From: Volvox africanus
Lineage: Eukaryota; Chlorophyta; Chlorophyceae; Chlamydomonadales; Volvocaceae
Length of the DNA: 64,000 bases
Assembly: GCA_030268105.1 (NCBI GenBank)
Contig: BSDZ01000003.1
Location: 4,402,001 to 4,466,000, forward strand
Direction of reading: 5' to 3'
This document shows positions 11,992 through 21,813 of this stretch, piece after piece; the stretch's first letter is position 1; each line of letters opens with the position of its first letter. A program made the position numbers and the translations under genes. The notes beneath the pieces were generated by a model, which was given only the letters and a program-made list of their open reading frames with translations, made no database searches and had not been told where the DNA came from.

Positions 11992-14900
11992 CTAAAAGGG
12001 GCTACCCGGTCCACCGCTACAGGCCCCAAAAAGGCCACCGACTTGGAACAGGACCGCACACCCAAATCGAGGTAATCCCTCCTTAGGGCCGACGAATAAT
12101 TGACGATAATTGCTAACACCCCAGCCTCCAAAAGCTTCTAGTACTTTTAACGGAACATCAGAAGCACGAGCAGCAGAGGCACCGCCACGATGCAAACTGT
12201 ACAAGGTATGTACACCCCGCAGATGCTCCAAACCACACTGACCAAGAACGAGGTCAAACCACCGCTCAGCTCTATGAGTAGACTGCCGCGCTGGCCGCCA
12301 ACGAGAACGGTCTTGTGTTAGATGCTGCAATCAGACCAACCGAAGACAAGGAAGGCCACACAAAGGAAACTGCAAGACTGTAGTAGTCGTACATGTATGG
12401 CCCTCACACCAGCATAACATCAAGGTGCAGAAGCACCCTGTGAGCATCTCGAGAGGCCTTTGCGGCTCTTGACCACTACATGGACCACTATGACCTGCCA
12501 GCTCGGAGGGGACAGGAAGCTGTTCATATCCAGAGCCCTGGAGCAAATAGCTTCGTGCTGGACGGGAGGAAAATAAGGTCCACTACCAACTCCATGACCT
12601 GCTGCCACCTGTAGTATCCTGGGGTATCTAAGGCTAATATCCTATAAGTCATCTTCGGATCGGGCCCAAACAGTTTGGCGGATATCAATGTAGAGATACA
12701 ACATTGATATCGAGAATGTTCGCCCGGGGAAATGAATCATCAACCCATAAGGATGGCGAGGGCGTGTCGGAGGGTTGGGGGCTCCATCACACCAGGCTGT
12801 AAGCGACTGAATCTGTCTGACTGTAGACTAGGGAGGTTGCAGGCCTCTGAACTGTAGGACGCGACGATGCACCCTTTCTGAGGGGGAATACTTGTAGTTT
12901 CCTGGGTATCTAAGGCTGATTAACATTCAAGATGATCCGGAAACTGGACATACTCTGATCGGGCCAGTTCGGCCAATATTAACACAGAGACACAATAGCA
13001 ACATGGTTGAGCTGTCCAGTATTGGACCACCAGAGTAACACAAGCCTGCTCCTCACGCACCTTCAACAACACAGCCAACAGGAAAGATTCCAGAAGCGGG
13101 CAACTGTAAGTATTTCACCCAGGCCAGGGCTGCAACAGGGCATTCAACCCTGATGAACCTGGGCAATGATGATGCGAGAAGCATGGCAAGTGTGCATTGA
13201 CCTGAGTGGCGAACAAGTCCACATCATTTGGCCCAAAACGGCTCTTAATCAAACAGAAGAACTGTGGACGCAAATGATAACCATCCCGATCAATCCAATG
13301 CGAGGCTGCGTCTGCTTCATTATCCTCACTAGCCACACGCTCAACCTGTAGAACTGCTGCAAGAAATTCCACAAACACTGCAACTCCTCGTGCATCCTGG
13401 GAGACCTAGATGAGAGATGACCTAAAACTGCTTGTGTGCAAGTATTATCATCCTTAATAGGCAGCACACACTGACACACATACGGCAGGAACGACCCCAA
13501 AGCATGGCAGACTGCTCTCAACTCCTTCCAATTAATGTGCACAAAGTAATCCTCTGCTGACCAGTACCCCTGCCCAATAAGACCGTGCAGCATTGCACCC
13601 CACGAATGACATTATGAGGCCTCAACAGACAAGTCCACTGCAGCTGGGCCCAGATGGATAGCGGCGGAACAATGCTGGGCTGGGATATCCGCCCACCAAC
13701 CCAGATCCCAAATGAAAGGCCCGTGAAAGGCGAATGCGGTCCGACCTCCCCACTGGTTGCATAATATCATCATAAAAATTGTGCAGGAAGAGGGGAGCTG
13801 GAGTAATGGCCAGCTTAACACTCTGCGCAAAACCACAAAACCTGAACCTGAACCTCGCGCTTCTGAACCAAACGGTGGTTCTTCTTAGCCATGACTTGCT
13901 ACCCAACTGCTAAGGTAGAACACGAGCTCCAAGACGGGCTGGTTGACGGTCGCCACACCTAAGGAATAACTGACGAGGTGGCATGGGGTAATGCAACGAC
14001 ACGTCCCGTTGCCACCCGCCCCAATCGTAAACGTACCACATTCCGCATGGTCTTGGTGAACTAGTAAGGGCTGTTTAACCACCCCATAGGCAAGGCATTC
14101 ATCTGATAAGGAACACCACAAAAATGAAAGGTAAAGAAGCGCCGGTCCTCCTGCAGAATGGGAATATGGTAAGGCATCTGCTAAATCCACCTTGATCATC
14201 CATGAGTCCTGAATCCCCATATGACGCATGGTATGGAGGGACTCATACTGGCACTTGTACCCTTTTGCAAAACATTCATGCACTTCAGGTTAACAACAAG
14301 GCACCACGAGGCACTACCCGGCTTAGGCACACAGAAGGCATTCACCACATGCTCTACTTGGGGGGTCTACCTGCACAATCGCTCCAAGGGCAATAAGGGG
14401 GAGCTCCTCTACTTCCAACCACCAACACTGCTGCTCATCAGACACTGGGAAACTAGGGAAATCCAAGGCCGGTGGGGGCCAATTGATCCCCACAAAGCTC
14501 CAATGCTCTGGTACCCAATGCTTCAGGGCATGAGTAGTATCGTGGGAGGGGGCCTTCCAAGCTGCTAAACACGCCAAAACATGAGCATGCAAAGGGACAC
14601 TTGTGACCCCCATCACCTACTTCAACTCTGCCCCGGGGCTCCTGTGCCCAAGGTGGAGCTACCTGATGCAGCAGCAGTGGTCCAACTGGGTTAAAAACTT
14701 CCAGTGAAACCACGACCCAAAACTGGACACCATTGACCTGAAAATATCCAGCATTTCTACCATTATGGCCCTTGTGCTCTATCTCCGCAAGATATTTCAA
14801 AGACACCTTCTGGCGGGCACGGGCAAATTCATCATCATAGTCACGCAAGTCTTGCACAACTCACTCACCTGTTGCAAAATAACGCTGGTGCAAAGCAACA

Positions 14901-15250
14901 AGCCCATCCCTACCCCGATCAGGAAACTCTTTAAGCAATTAATTCGAGCTAACACGAAAAGTTGAAGCCAAACGTTGTTGTAACGCAAGGTACGAAAGGT
15001 GCCCAAGGTGCTATTCCCGCCCAGTTCTGGTGCATACCCATATGCGCTACATTCTTAATCAGCGTGTCTAAGCCAGCAGCATTCAGATATGTGAAATCGT
15101 CATCAGGATACCCAGCTCACATAAAAGGGAACCCGCACGATCTGGGTGTCCACACTGGGAATGCTCTTGGTCTCTCCATTAGAGAAAAGCATTATAATTC
15201 AGCAAAACTAGGCCGGTTGCACCCATCTCTCCTACTGACAGACTGGAAAG
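11992..15250 (-). mobile_element. Degenerate DIRS-like tyrosine-recombinase retrotransposon
   Basis: The minus strand carries, in element order: a gag-like segment (~15250-14600), a reverse transcriptase in broken frames (14616-13612), an RNase H-like part (13593-13115) and a tyrosine recombinase end (12330-11992). RT traces include INWPPPALDFPSF and MIKVDLADA (motif A); RNase H traces include VHINWKELRAV, SEDNEADAASHWIDRDGY and DVDLFATQVNAHLPCFS. The recombinase has LHRGGASAARASDVPLKVLE followed by AFGGW and a Tyr, the box II pattern. RT-RH-YR on one strand is the DIRS order. Stops and frame changes interrupt every domain, so it is non-coding now. The recombinase and RT share orientation, unlike Kangaroo-type elements of Volvox as I know them. 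Confidence 0.75.
12610..13010. repeat. Two degenerate copies of a ~115-bp TGTAGTATCC repeat
   Basis: Starting at 12610 and 12893 are two related stretches. Both have TGTAGT(A/T)TCCTGGG-type starts, TATCTAAGGCT, a GATCGGGCC block about 50 bases on, and a later AGAGATACAAC/AGAGACACAAT block. A third relative begins at 18606. They sit between the RNase H and recombinase parts of the DIRS-like remnant. I see no coding sequence in them. Confidence 0.6.
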
Positions 15251-15620
15251 AACGCGCCTAGGGAAGGGAAAATGCGCGATGTCTGGCGACTGCTAGTTGT
15301 TGTATTACGACTTGGTTATCCTCGATGCGTCGGTCGATGCGACCTGACAAGATGATCACTGACCCATAATTGAATAAATTGTAATCATTAAATATATCTG
15401 TATATATTTGCGTAATCCTGCATTGATGAATCCGCGAGATCGATATTAAACGCGTGGCGCTGCCAGCATAACCAATATTGCGACAACTTGACGAATGCGC
15501 GGATTGAGCCGGCATACGTAGTCGATTAGCAATAATTGGCTTAATTCAAGAAGCATTAACATTTACTATATTATTACATCAAATGTTTGCATGATTGATC
15601 GAAGCGTGAGTGTGGTTATC

Positions 15621-15765
15621 TGTTAGAATTAAGTCAATTAGTTCGTTCAGCCATGCGACTTTATTGTACGGAAATTCTCTGCAAGCAAGCCAATGGCGGC
15701 TCTACCAAACTTTGCTTCTTTATCCCTGTAACGAATACGTGGTGAAGATCCACTTATTTCTAACA
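15621..15765 (+). repeat. 5' LTR (145 bp)
   Basis: Starts TGTTAGAATTAAGT and ends TTATTTCTAACA. It lacks the 209-bp insert, one copy of a 10-bp repeat, and 21 bp of a small hairpin that are all present in the 3' LTR; these three differences add up exactly to the length gap (145 versus 385 bp). Confidence 0.9.
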
Positions 15766-15782
15766 GGTTATGAGCCCCGCGC
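15766..15782 (+). other. Primer binding site for a half initiator-tRNA-Met
   Basis: Directly after the LTR lies GGTTATGAGCCCCGCGC. Its reverse complement matches 16 of 17 bases of the anticodon arm of yeast initiator tRNA-Met, including the CAU anticodon. It does not match a tRNA 3' end. Drosophila copia is known to prime from a cleaved 5' half of initiator tRNA-Met at the equivalent place, so the same mechanism is inferred here. Confidence 0.75.
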
Positions 15783-15810
15783 ATAGGCGCGCGTAGGAGA
15801 GGCCATATCC

Positions 15811-16344
15811 TTGCCGAGTGTGTTGAGCCGGCACGTAATGAAGGATCCGGGGATGCAGTCGTCTCCAATGTTGTTTGGAAGTAAGGAGCATGCTGTTGTG
15901 AAGCAAGCGGTGTTGACCCAACTAAACAAGAAAACCTGTTCCAAGGCCATAGACTCTGATGAGGACCGTCGCGACCAAGTATCTGAAATGGCGGAGGAGA
16001 GAGCATATGGAATCATATCCGAGTTCCTGGACCCCATGGATCGCCCTCAATACGCGGAATGCGAGTCTGCGTGGGGCCTTTGGGAGGCCATCAGGGAGAC
16101 ATATGAACAAGTCACCAAGGCCAGCGTAATGGAGATATTTCAAAAATTGAAGAATTTCAAGATGCTACCCAATGAATCAATCCAGGCGTACTTCACAAGT
16201 TTCGTGATCTTAGATGGCGAAATGAAGGTGGCCGACGAAACCATCAGCCATAATTTAACCATGGTGGACTTCATAGTTGAAAGGCCTTGACTGAAAATAA
16301 GCTGATGTGTACATCGGGGACAACATGGATCTGCTGCACCGTCA
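15811..16344 (+). pseudogene. Copia gag (UBN2-type) fragment
   Basis: The reading frame carries the gag signature: QLNKKTCSKAIDS, ECESAWGLWEAIRETYEQ, SVMEIFQKLKNFKMLPNES and ILDGEMKVADETISHNL. It then loses the expected ISHILGGL continuation, ends prematurely near 16290, and runs into a short reverse-complemented piece of the protease region. It forms the left arm of the internal inverted repeat. Confidence 0.85.
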
Positions 16345-17485
16345 AGTGCCAACAGCTTCTGGCTCCATGGCTGACAGCGGAGAGCGACATCGCCCGCGGA
16401 CAACAAGAAAATGAAGTCACAATAGCCAGTACAAGTTACGCCAACAACAACAATGATAGCGGCCGAAGTGGCCGCGGCGGTCATAGGAGTCGCCATGGAC
16501 GTGGCGGCGGTGGCGGCGGCAACCCACGTGTAGGTCGTGGCAGCCGCGGCCAACAATTTAACGACCGCAATGGCGGGAGTGGTTTCAAGGGCAAATGTTT
16601 TTATTGCAAAGAGCCGGGACACACGATCCAAAATTGTTTGCAGCGCCAACTGATGAGGCGGCGCGGCGACAAGCTGGGCAGCAGCAGGTGCAGCCGCCGG
16701 TGCAGCGCCAGGTGCCGGGGCAGTATCGGCACCTCATCGCATCGATCAACTCATTTCTCCTGGGTCTGCAGATGGCTCCTGGGGAGTGGGTAGTGGACAC
16801 TGGAGCGGAGGCTCACGTCACAACCTCGTCAAACGACTTGGCGACTTTTCACACCTATGGAGGCGGCGTGTGATACAATCTTTCGCATGCCTGATCAGTG
16901 CTTAGTTCGTCCATCGGGGATAGGGACGGTAACGTTTAGTTCTGTCCGTTACAATACAGACGTGATGGTGCAGCAGATCCATGTTGTCCCCGATGTACAC
17001 ATCAGCTTATTTTCAACAGGCCCTTCAACAGGCCCTTCAACTATGAAGACCACCAAGGATGTGGCTGATGGCTAAGTTATGGCTGATCATCTCGTCGGCC
17101 ACCTTCATTTCACCATCCAAGATCACGAATCTTGTAAAGTAAGCCTGTATTGATTCATTGGGTAGCATCTTGAAATTCTTCAATTTTTGAAATATCTCCA
17201 TGACACTGGCCTTGGTGACTTGTTCATATGTCTCCCTGATGGCCTCCCAAAGGTCCCACACAGACTCGCATTCCGCGTAATGAGGGCGATCCATGGGGTC
17301 CAGGAACTCGGATATGATTCCATATGCTCTCTCCTCCGCCATTTCAGATACTTGGTCGCGATGGTCCTCATCAGAGTCCATGGCCTTGGAACAGGTTTTC
17401 TTGTTTAGTTGGGTCAACACCGCTTGCTTCACAACAGCATGCTCCTTACTTCCAAACAACATTGGAGACGACTGCATCCCCGGGT
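15844..17485. repeat. Internal long inverted repeat (arms ~501 and ~523 bp)
   Basis: The left arm, 15844-16344, matches the reverse complement of the right arm, 16963-17485, with scattered point differences. The right arm has a 12-bp tandem duplication (GGGCCTGTTGAA-like) near 17020-17040 and a few extra bases. The spacer is about 620 bp and holds the zinc knuckle and protease start. The right arm read on the minus strand keeps the better gag sequence (SHNLAISHILGGL). A transcript would fold into a ~500-bp hairpin. Confidence 0.85.
16345..17036 (+). pseudogene. Copia zinc knuckle and protease, frameshifted
   Basis: A Gly/Arg-rich stretch leads to a CCHC zinc knuckle at 16591-16640 (CFYCKEPGHTIQNC). 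A retropepsin-like active site follows at 16786-16821 (WVVDTGAEAHVT), and its C-terminal part (GIGTVTF...IHVVPDVHISLFS) lies at 16915-17015. Gag, knuckle and protease are in three different frames, so no continuous polyprotein is possible. Confidence 0.8.
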
Positions 17486-17486
17486 C

Positions 17487-17601
17487 AGTAATTATGGTTG
17501 ACTGCTGCACTGATGAGATGGTCGTGGATGTACTGACAAAGCCGTTACCCACGAATAAGTTCGTGGAGCACTGTGAGAGCATGGGAGTTTGCGAGATCTG
17601 A
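17487..17601 (+). pseudogene. Copia RNase H C-terminal stub
   Basis: Reads TDEMVVDVLTKPLPTNKFVE followed by HCESMGV and a stop at 17601. This is the conserved end of the Copia polyprotein (usual form ADxLTKPLP...). A purine-rich GCGTGGGAG lies just before the 3' LTR as the likely polypurine tract. Everything between the protease and this stub has been lost. Confidence 0.8.
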
Positions 17602-17612
17602 CCGCGTGGGAG

Positions 17613-17997
17613 TGTTAGAATTAAGTTAATTAGTTCGTTCAGACTCGCAACATGGTTCCAAAACCATGCGACTTTATTGTGTGTAGGATAGGGGGGTACA
17701 TCACCTGTGGCCACTAACCTGGCAGTCCCTACCTTCCCCGGTGTTTCGGGGCACCCTCATCCAGTCTCCCATGCCGACTTCTCCGAAATCAGTGGTTTTC
17801 CCAGGTTCAGCACCCACCACCAGCATCCAGCGGAATCTGCCGAATCAACTAAGGCGTCAACTCCGCTACTGGTCAGCTCGCAGGTCACGACTTTATTGTA
17901 CGGAAATTCTCTGCAAGCAAGCCAATTGCGGCTCCACCAAAACTTGCTTCCTTATCCTTGTAACGAATACATGGTGAAGATCCACTTATTTCTAACA
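17613..17997 (+). repeat. 3' LTR (385 bp) carrying an insertion
   Basis: Same ends as the 5' LTR. It contains a 21-bp segment that completes a hairpin (CATGGTT...AACCATG, 17650-17668) and the 209-bp insert at 17680-17888 between two copies of GACTTTATTG. Confidence 0.85.
17680..17888 (+). mobile_element. 209-bp dispersed element, copy 1
   Basis: Begins TGTGTAGGATAGGGGGG and ends CAGCTCGCAGGTCAC. Flanked by direct repeats GACTTTATTG (17670-17679 and 17889-17898). The 5' LTR has only one GACTTTATTG and no insert, i.e. an empty site. A copy of exactly the same length sits on the minus strand at 29333-29541 with about four mismatches. No terminal inverted repeat or poly-A tail is seen. It is open in one frame throughout, but there is no recognisable protein. 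Confidence 0.75.
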
Positions 17998-18002
17998 TTA
18001 TC

Positions 18003-18905
18003 ATGATAAAGCAAGTTCGCGTATGCATCATGGAATAATTATATTGGAGCGCGCTTAGACTCACATTGATTAATATTGCTATCTAAACTATGGTTAAGAA
18101 GGTATGAGTGTGACCTCATCGCCTTCATCATGACCTTGGCGCAGAGATGATGGCAGACCCTCTTGTTCCTCACGTTGGGTGGTACTGACTGTGGTTGCTG
18201 TGAGTGGAACAATTGAATGGGCGAATGTCTGCGGAACTGGCAGCACAGTGGGGTTTTGGACACCACAAGGGACATTAGAGTCTAGGCCCCTCCAAGACAC
18301 ATTCTAGGAGTGGTGGTCAAGTCGGCTTGACCATCCCCCCCTGCCAATCCCATATTATCGTTCCCAGATGCCATGGCAGACGATGATGACCTCACAACTT
18401 GTGTGCTAAGGGCACTCTCACACAAGTTTTGGTCAGGTGCAATATAGACGGTTTCAATCCTACCAAAAGAAACCACTCCAGACAGATACACCAGGTATCC
18501 ATTCAAGCAGTCCCTCGCTTGATCAAGGCCTTCAACTGATAAGGACTCAGGTTCGGACCAGCAGCTGCAGTAGCGGGTGAGAAGTGATTCGGTTCACCTG
18601 CGACTTGTAGTATCCTAGGGTATCCACGGCTAGTCTCGAGGATTGGACCGCAGAAGTCATCTTCCGATTGGGCCTTTGTAGGCGGACACAACAGAGATAC
18701 AACACGACTCAGAGTACAAACTCACACAAGTGCAGCAAATAATGCTAGAAAGAATGTAAGCAATTACAAACTGGAAGGCGCAGTGGCCAGAACAAGGGCC
18801 CGAGATCCTCTGTGAATGTATCCAATGGACTAAGATTGCTCTTGTCGATGCCATCCATGTAAGGGACCTATTACAGAAAGATCAGGGTGAGACACTCCGT
18901 GAATG
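18003..18905 (-). mobile_element. Probable second part of the DIRS-like remnant
   Basis: This stretch holds the third TGTAGTATCC-type repeat (18606-18720) and minus-strand frames with a gag-like flavour (NLSPYQLKALIKRGTA near 18520-18560). With the Copia element removed it would be continuous with 15250-15615, so the Copia unit may have landed inside the DIRS-like element. The protein evidence is thin. Confidence 0.35.
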
Positions 18906-21813
18906 AACCTGTCTCGCTACCAAGCTTGTCTATCCCCCTTCACTGCGCATGCACTTATCTGCACGTCCTAACATAAAGTGCCAAGTGCCGATGTGCTCAT
19001 GCAACAAGCCAAACACATGTACCCATGTACGACGCCACTCCGGGAACGAAGGTCATTGCGAGTGATGTGGATTGTGAGGTTCTGGATCTCGTTTTTCCTT
19101 AGATTGTGCAGTTTGCAGGGGTCTTAGCTCTTGCTTGCGTATCATACAGCTACTTAGTGGAAACAGATTACGCCAGGATGCGGCGGCTTCTTGGTTTGAA
19201 TAAGCAGGGGTGGTTAGCTATCTTGAAACTGGAGGATCGTGCTTGGATGATGGTGTTCAGCAACGTACTGTGGAAGCATGGATTGCTTCCATTGCATTGT
19301 TGTATGACATGAATGTTTTGCACGACCTTGTCTAGTTGGATCTTCCTATCACCACCTCACGGGAGCTTGCACCGCTCCTGGAGCTGGGGGGGGAGAGCGT
19401 GAGTATTCCGCATACAGTGCGTTTGATGGACGGTAACTTGGTGTGACAGCTGTCACGACCAATGAGGTTACCGCACATGGTAAAGTAAGTATCACGGCCT
19501 CCAGCATCAAGCATCTATATGATCAGACATTCAGTGTTATTTGTGGAGGCAAGTAGTTGGGTGTATTTTGTATGGTGAACCAGAAGATATTTGTGTTGTG
19601 GCTGGGTCGAGCCAGGTTGTTTATATCGCTTGGGTTGTACGGCAGGATATCCTACGAGGAAGGTATCCAGAAGTGTGTCTAGAAGTGTGTCGTGTGCCTA
19701 TCAGCTTAATCCGTTGTTTTCAGATTATTATCGTTTATCTAATAGAATAATTTGATCTTGATCGCGTTGCATTTCATTTTTCGACCATGTCACGACAAGT
19801 GTACGGCATTTGAAGTTGGCGACGATAGAGCAAGTGATGGTATTTTAGCGGCGATGGAGCAAGTAAACTTTGTCTCTTGGCTCTAGAAGCATTTGTACGT
19901 CTTGAGCGTAAACGACCCCTTATATCTGTTGCCCTCATTCCCTTTTTCTGACCGACTTGTAACTGAAGCGTTATACCTAGCATTTCACCGAACCGTGTCG
20001 AGAGCTTAGATTGGGACATCAAGCCCTCAGGCAGCAGGACCCGCTTCTGCGACCCACGGACGAGCTATCAGCAGGATTAACGCATCATAGAGTGCAGTCG
20101 AGTCCCATTCAAGGTCACAGCCGCAGGCTAAGACCGACTCCATAGTGAGTATTCCACATAAAGTGTGTTTGGTGGACGGTAATTTGGTGTGGCACCTTAC
20201 CCCGGCTTCCTAACGCAAGCCCGCATTATAGCCTGCTCCCTGCAGCCTGCTTGGACGAAATGTTGGATGTAGCGACATAAAGTGTCCTTTGTACAGTTCA
20301 TTACAACCATAACCGGGATACAGTAAACAACATTTGATCATTAGAGTGCAATGAAACTGGGTGCTGTCAGTTCAGCAACTTGACATAACTAAGTTCCCAA
20401 GGTGGCATTTCCCTTCTCTTATAACGGTGTGCTAACAGGATCGTGCTCATACGGTTAAATGATATAAGCTACTGCGAGTTTAGATATAGGTAAGTCAAAG
20501 GTTTGATACCAACCAGTTTATATACTATCGCCACACGGTTATCAGTCTCCCTTGCACTACGATCTCTACAAACGTAACTCCAGTAACATAGTAACATCAG
20601 TCAGTTATAAGATTTCGTAGACTGCCAGAGAACACTGAGATAACCGTATAGTTCGTAAAACGACGGTTAGTAATAATGGCTGGCAAATCGCGTACGGACC
20701 AATGTAAAACCCATCAGTCTAACACCTCCAATAATGCGGGTTTTCAGGGATCGCGCTGCGTGTGGCAGGTTAACTGCTTTGTACGGGCATTGTGATAAGG
20801 CTCAGATACGCAGGCTTGCAGTACATGCGGTACAGCTTTCCTTCGTTTCCAGCACATTGGCGAGCCGAAATCGCTTCCATCACTTCTGTTTATGGAGGAA
20901 AAGACAAATGGGTCACACTTATTATTTCCAAACCGCAGTGTGCACGAATCGGCTAGCCATGGCTCATGTCGGCGGCCAGTAGCGGAAAGGACACTTTCCT
21001 CCAGGACCTCATCCAAATGTGGTTTGCGGGACAATCGCACGGTGGTGTGCCCGCACGCACACCCCTCCGCGTGGCAGCACCAGCACCAATTTCCATGCTC
21101 CGCCTATGCGTGCCCACTCTATGCCACCGGTGCCCATCATGCAGGCATAGGTTCTAACCAACTGCAACCCTAATGCATAAACCTCCCTGGATATGGCCGC
21201 ATCCTGACACCGTCTGACAGTCTTTTAAGAGCCTCGATTAAAGCGTTGAGCCTGCAAAGTCCAAACATCTGCACGGTAATTAGCCGGGGAACAGAAACAA
21301 ACATAGCCCGTTATGTCCTGATCCGATTGACCTCCTGTAAACCCCTAGGTGAAAAATATTTTTGAACAGGATGCGGCTATCCAATGTGCTACTGCTCCTG
21401 CTGCTTCTGAAAGAGCAGCTGTATGGGTAGTTAAATCGGCGCCCTGTGAGGCGTCCTGATGCGTTACATGATGCTTTCACAATACTCATTACCTGTTTGC
21501 CAGAGCCCAGAGCCGCATACGCGAAGTAGTCCCCGCTGCATCATTATCGCTTTCCCCACTGCTGCTTTCCACAGAGCTGAAGCGACCCGTGGATTGCCCG
21601 CATGCCCACCTCACAACCTACACGGTAACCACAACGGCTGTATTGTATCATCAATTGCATCATCGGATCGATGGACACGACATCACATAAGATTCAGCGA
21701 ACATTTAAGGTTGGATGCAACGAACAGTCATTCGCGAACTTGGGTGGGTGCGCCTAAATCCTAGCTGGCAGCTACGGCTAGATTGCATCCCCCCCTTATC
21801 AACTTGTCCGCAC
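18906..21813. other. No confirmed gene; relic repeats
   Basis: Two related 47-bp stretches lie at 19399-19445 and 20145-20191 (GTGAGTATTCC...GACGGTAA(C/T)TTGGTGTG, about eight mismatches). The first reads ESVSIPHTVRLMDGNLV on the plus strand and could be retroelement debris. A minus-strand frame at 20880-21040 (LSATGRRHEPWLADS...) might be a further exon of the F-box gene but could not be joined by phase. Confidence 0.4.

Larger units (their letters stand above)
15621..17997 (+). mobile_element. Composite, non-autonomous Copia-type LTR retroelement
   Basis: The element is bounded by LTRs with TGTTAG...CTAACA ends and flanked by a 5-bp target duplication TTATC at 15616-15620 and 17998-18002. 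Order: short 5' LTR, primer site, gag, zinc knuckle, protease, inverted gag copy, C-terminal stub of RNase H, and a longer 3' LTR. Integrase, reverse transcriptase and most of RNase H are missing, so it cannot move by itself. The intact target duplication shows the unit inserted as a whole. The two LTRs differ at several positions in their shared part (about 5% by eye), so the insertion is not very recent. It lies within the DIRS-like remnant, possibly as a nested insertion. Confidence 0.85.

Noticed and set aside
16287..16345. Apparent gag continuation after 16290
   Set aside because: It is the reverse complement of the protease region at 16963-17030, so the reading is an artefact of the inverted repeat.
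17800..17815. GGTTCAGCACC in the 209-bp element as a SINE B box
   Set aside because: One mismatch to the consensus and no A box at the right distance; no tRNA-like head or A-rich tail, so not called a SINE.
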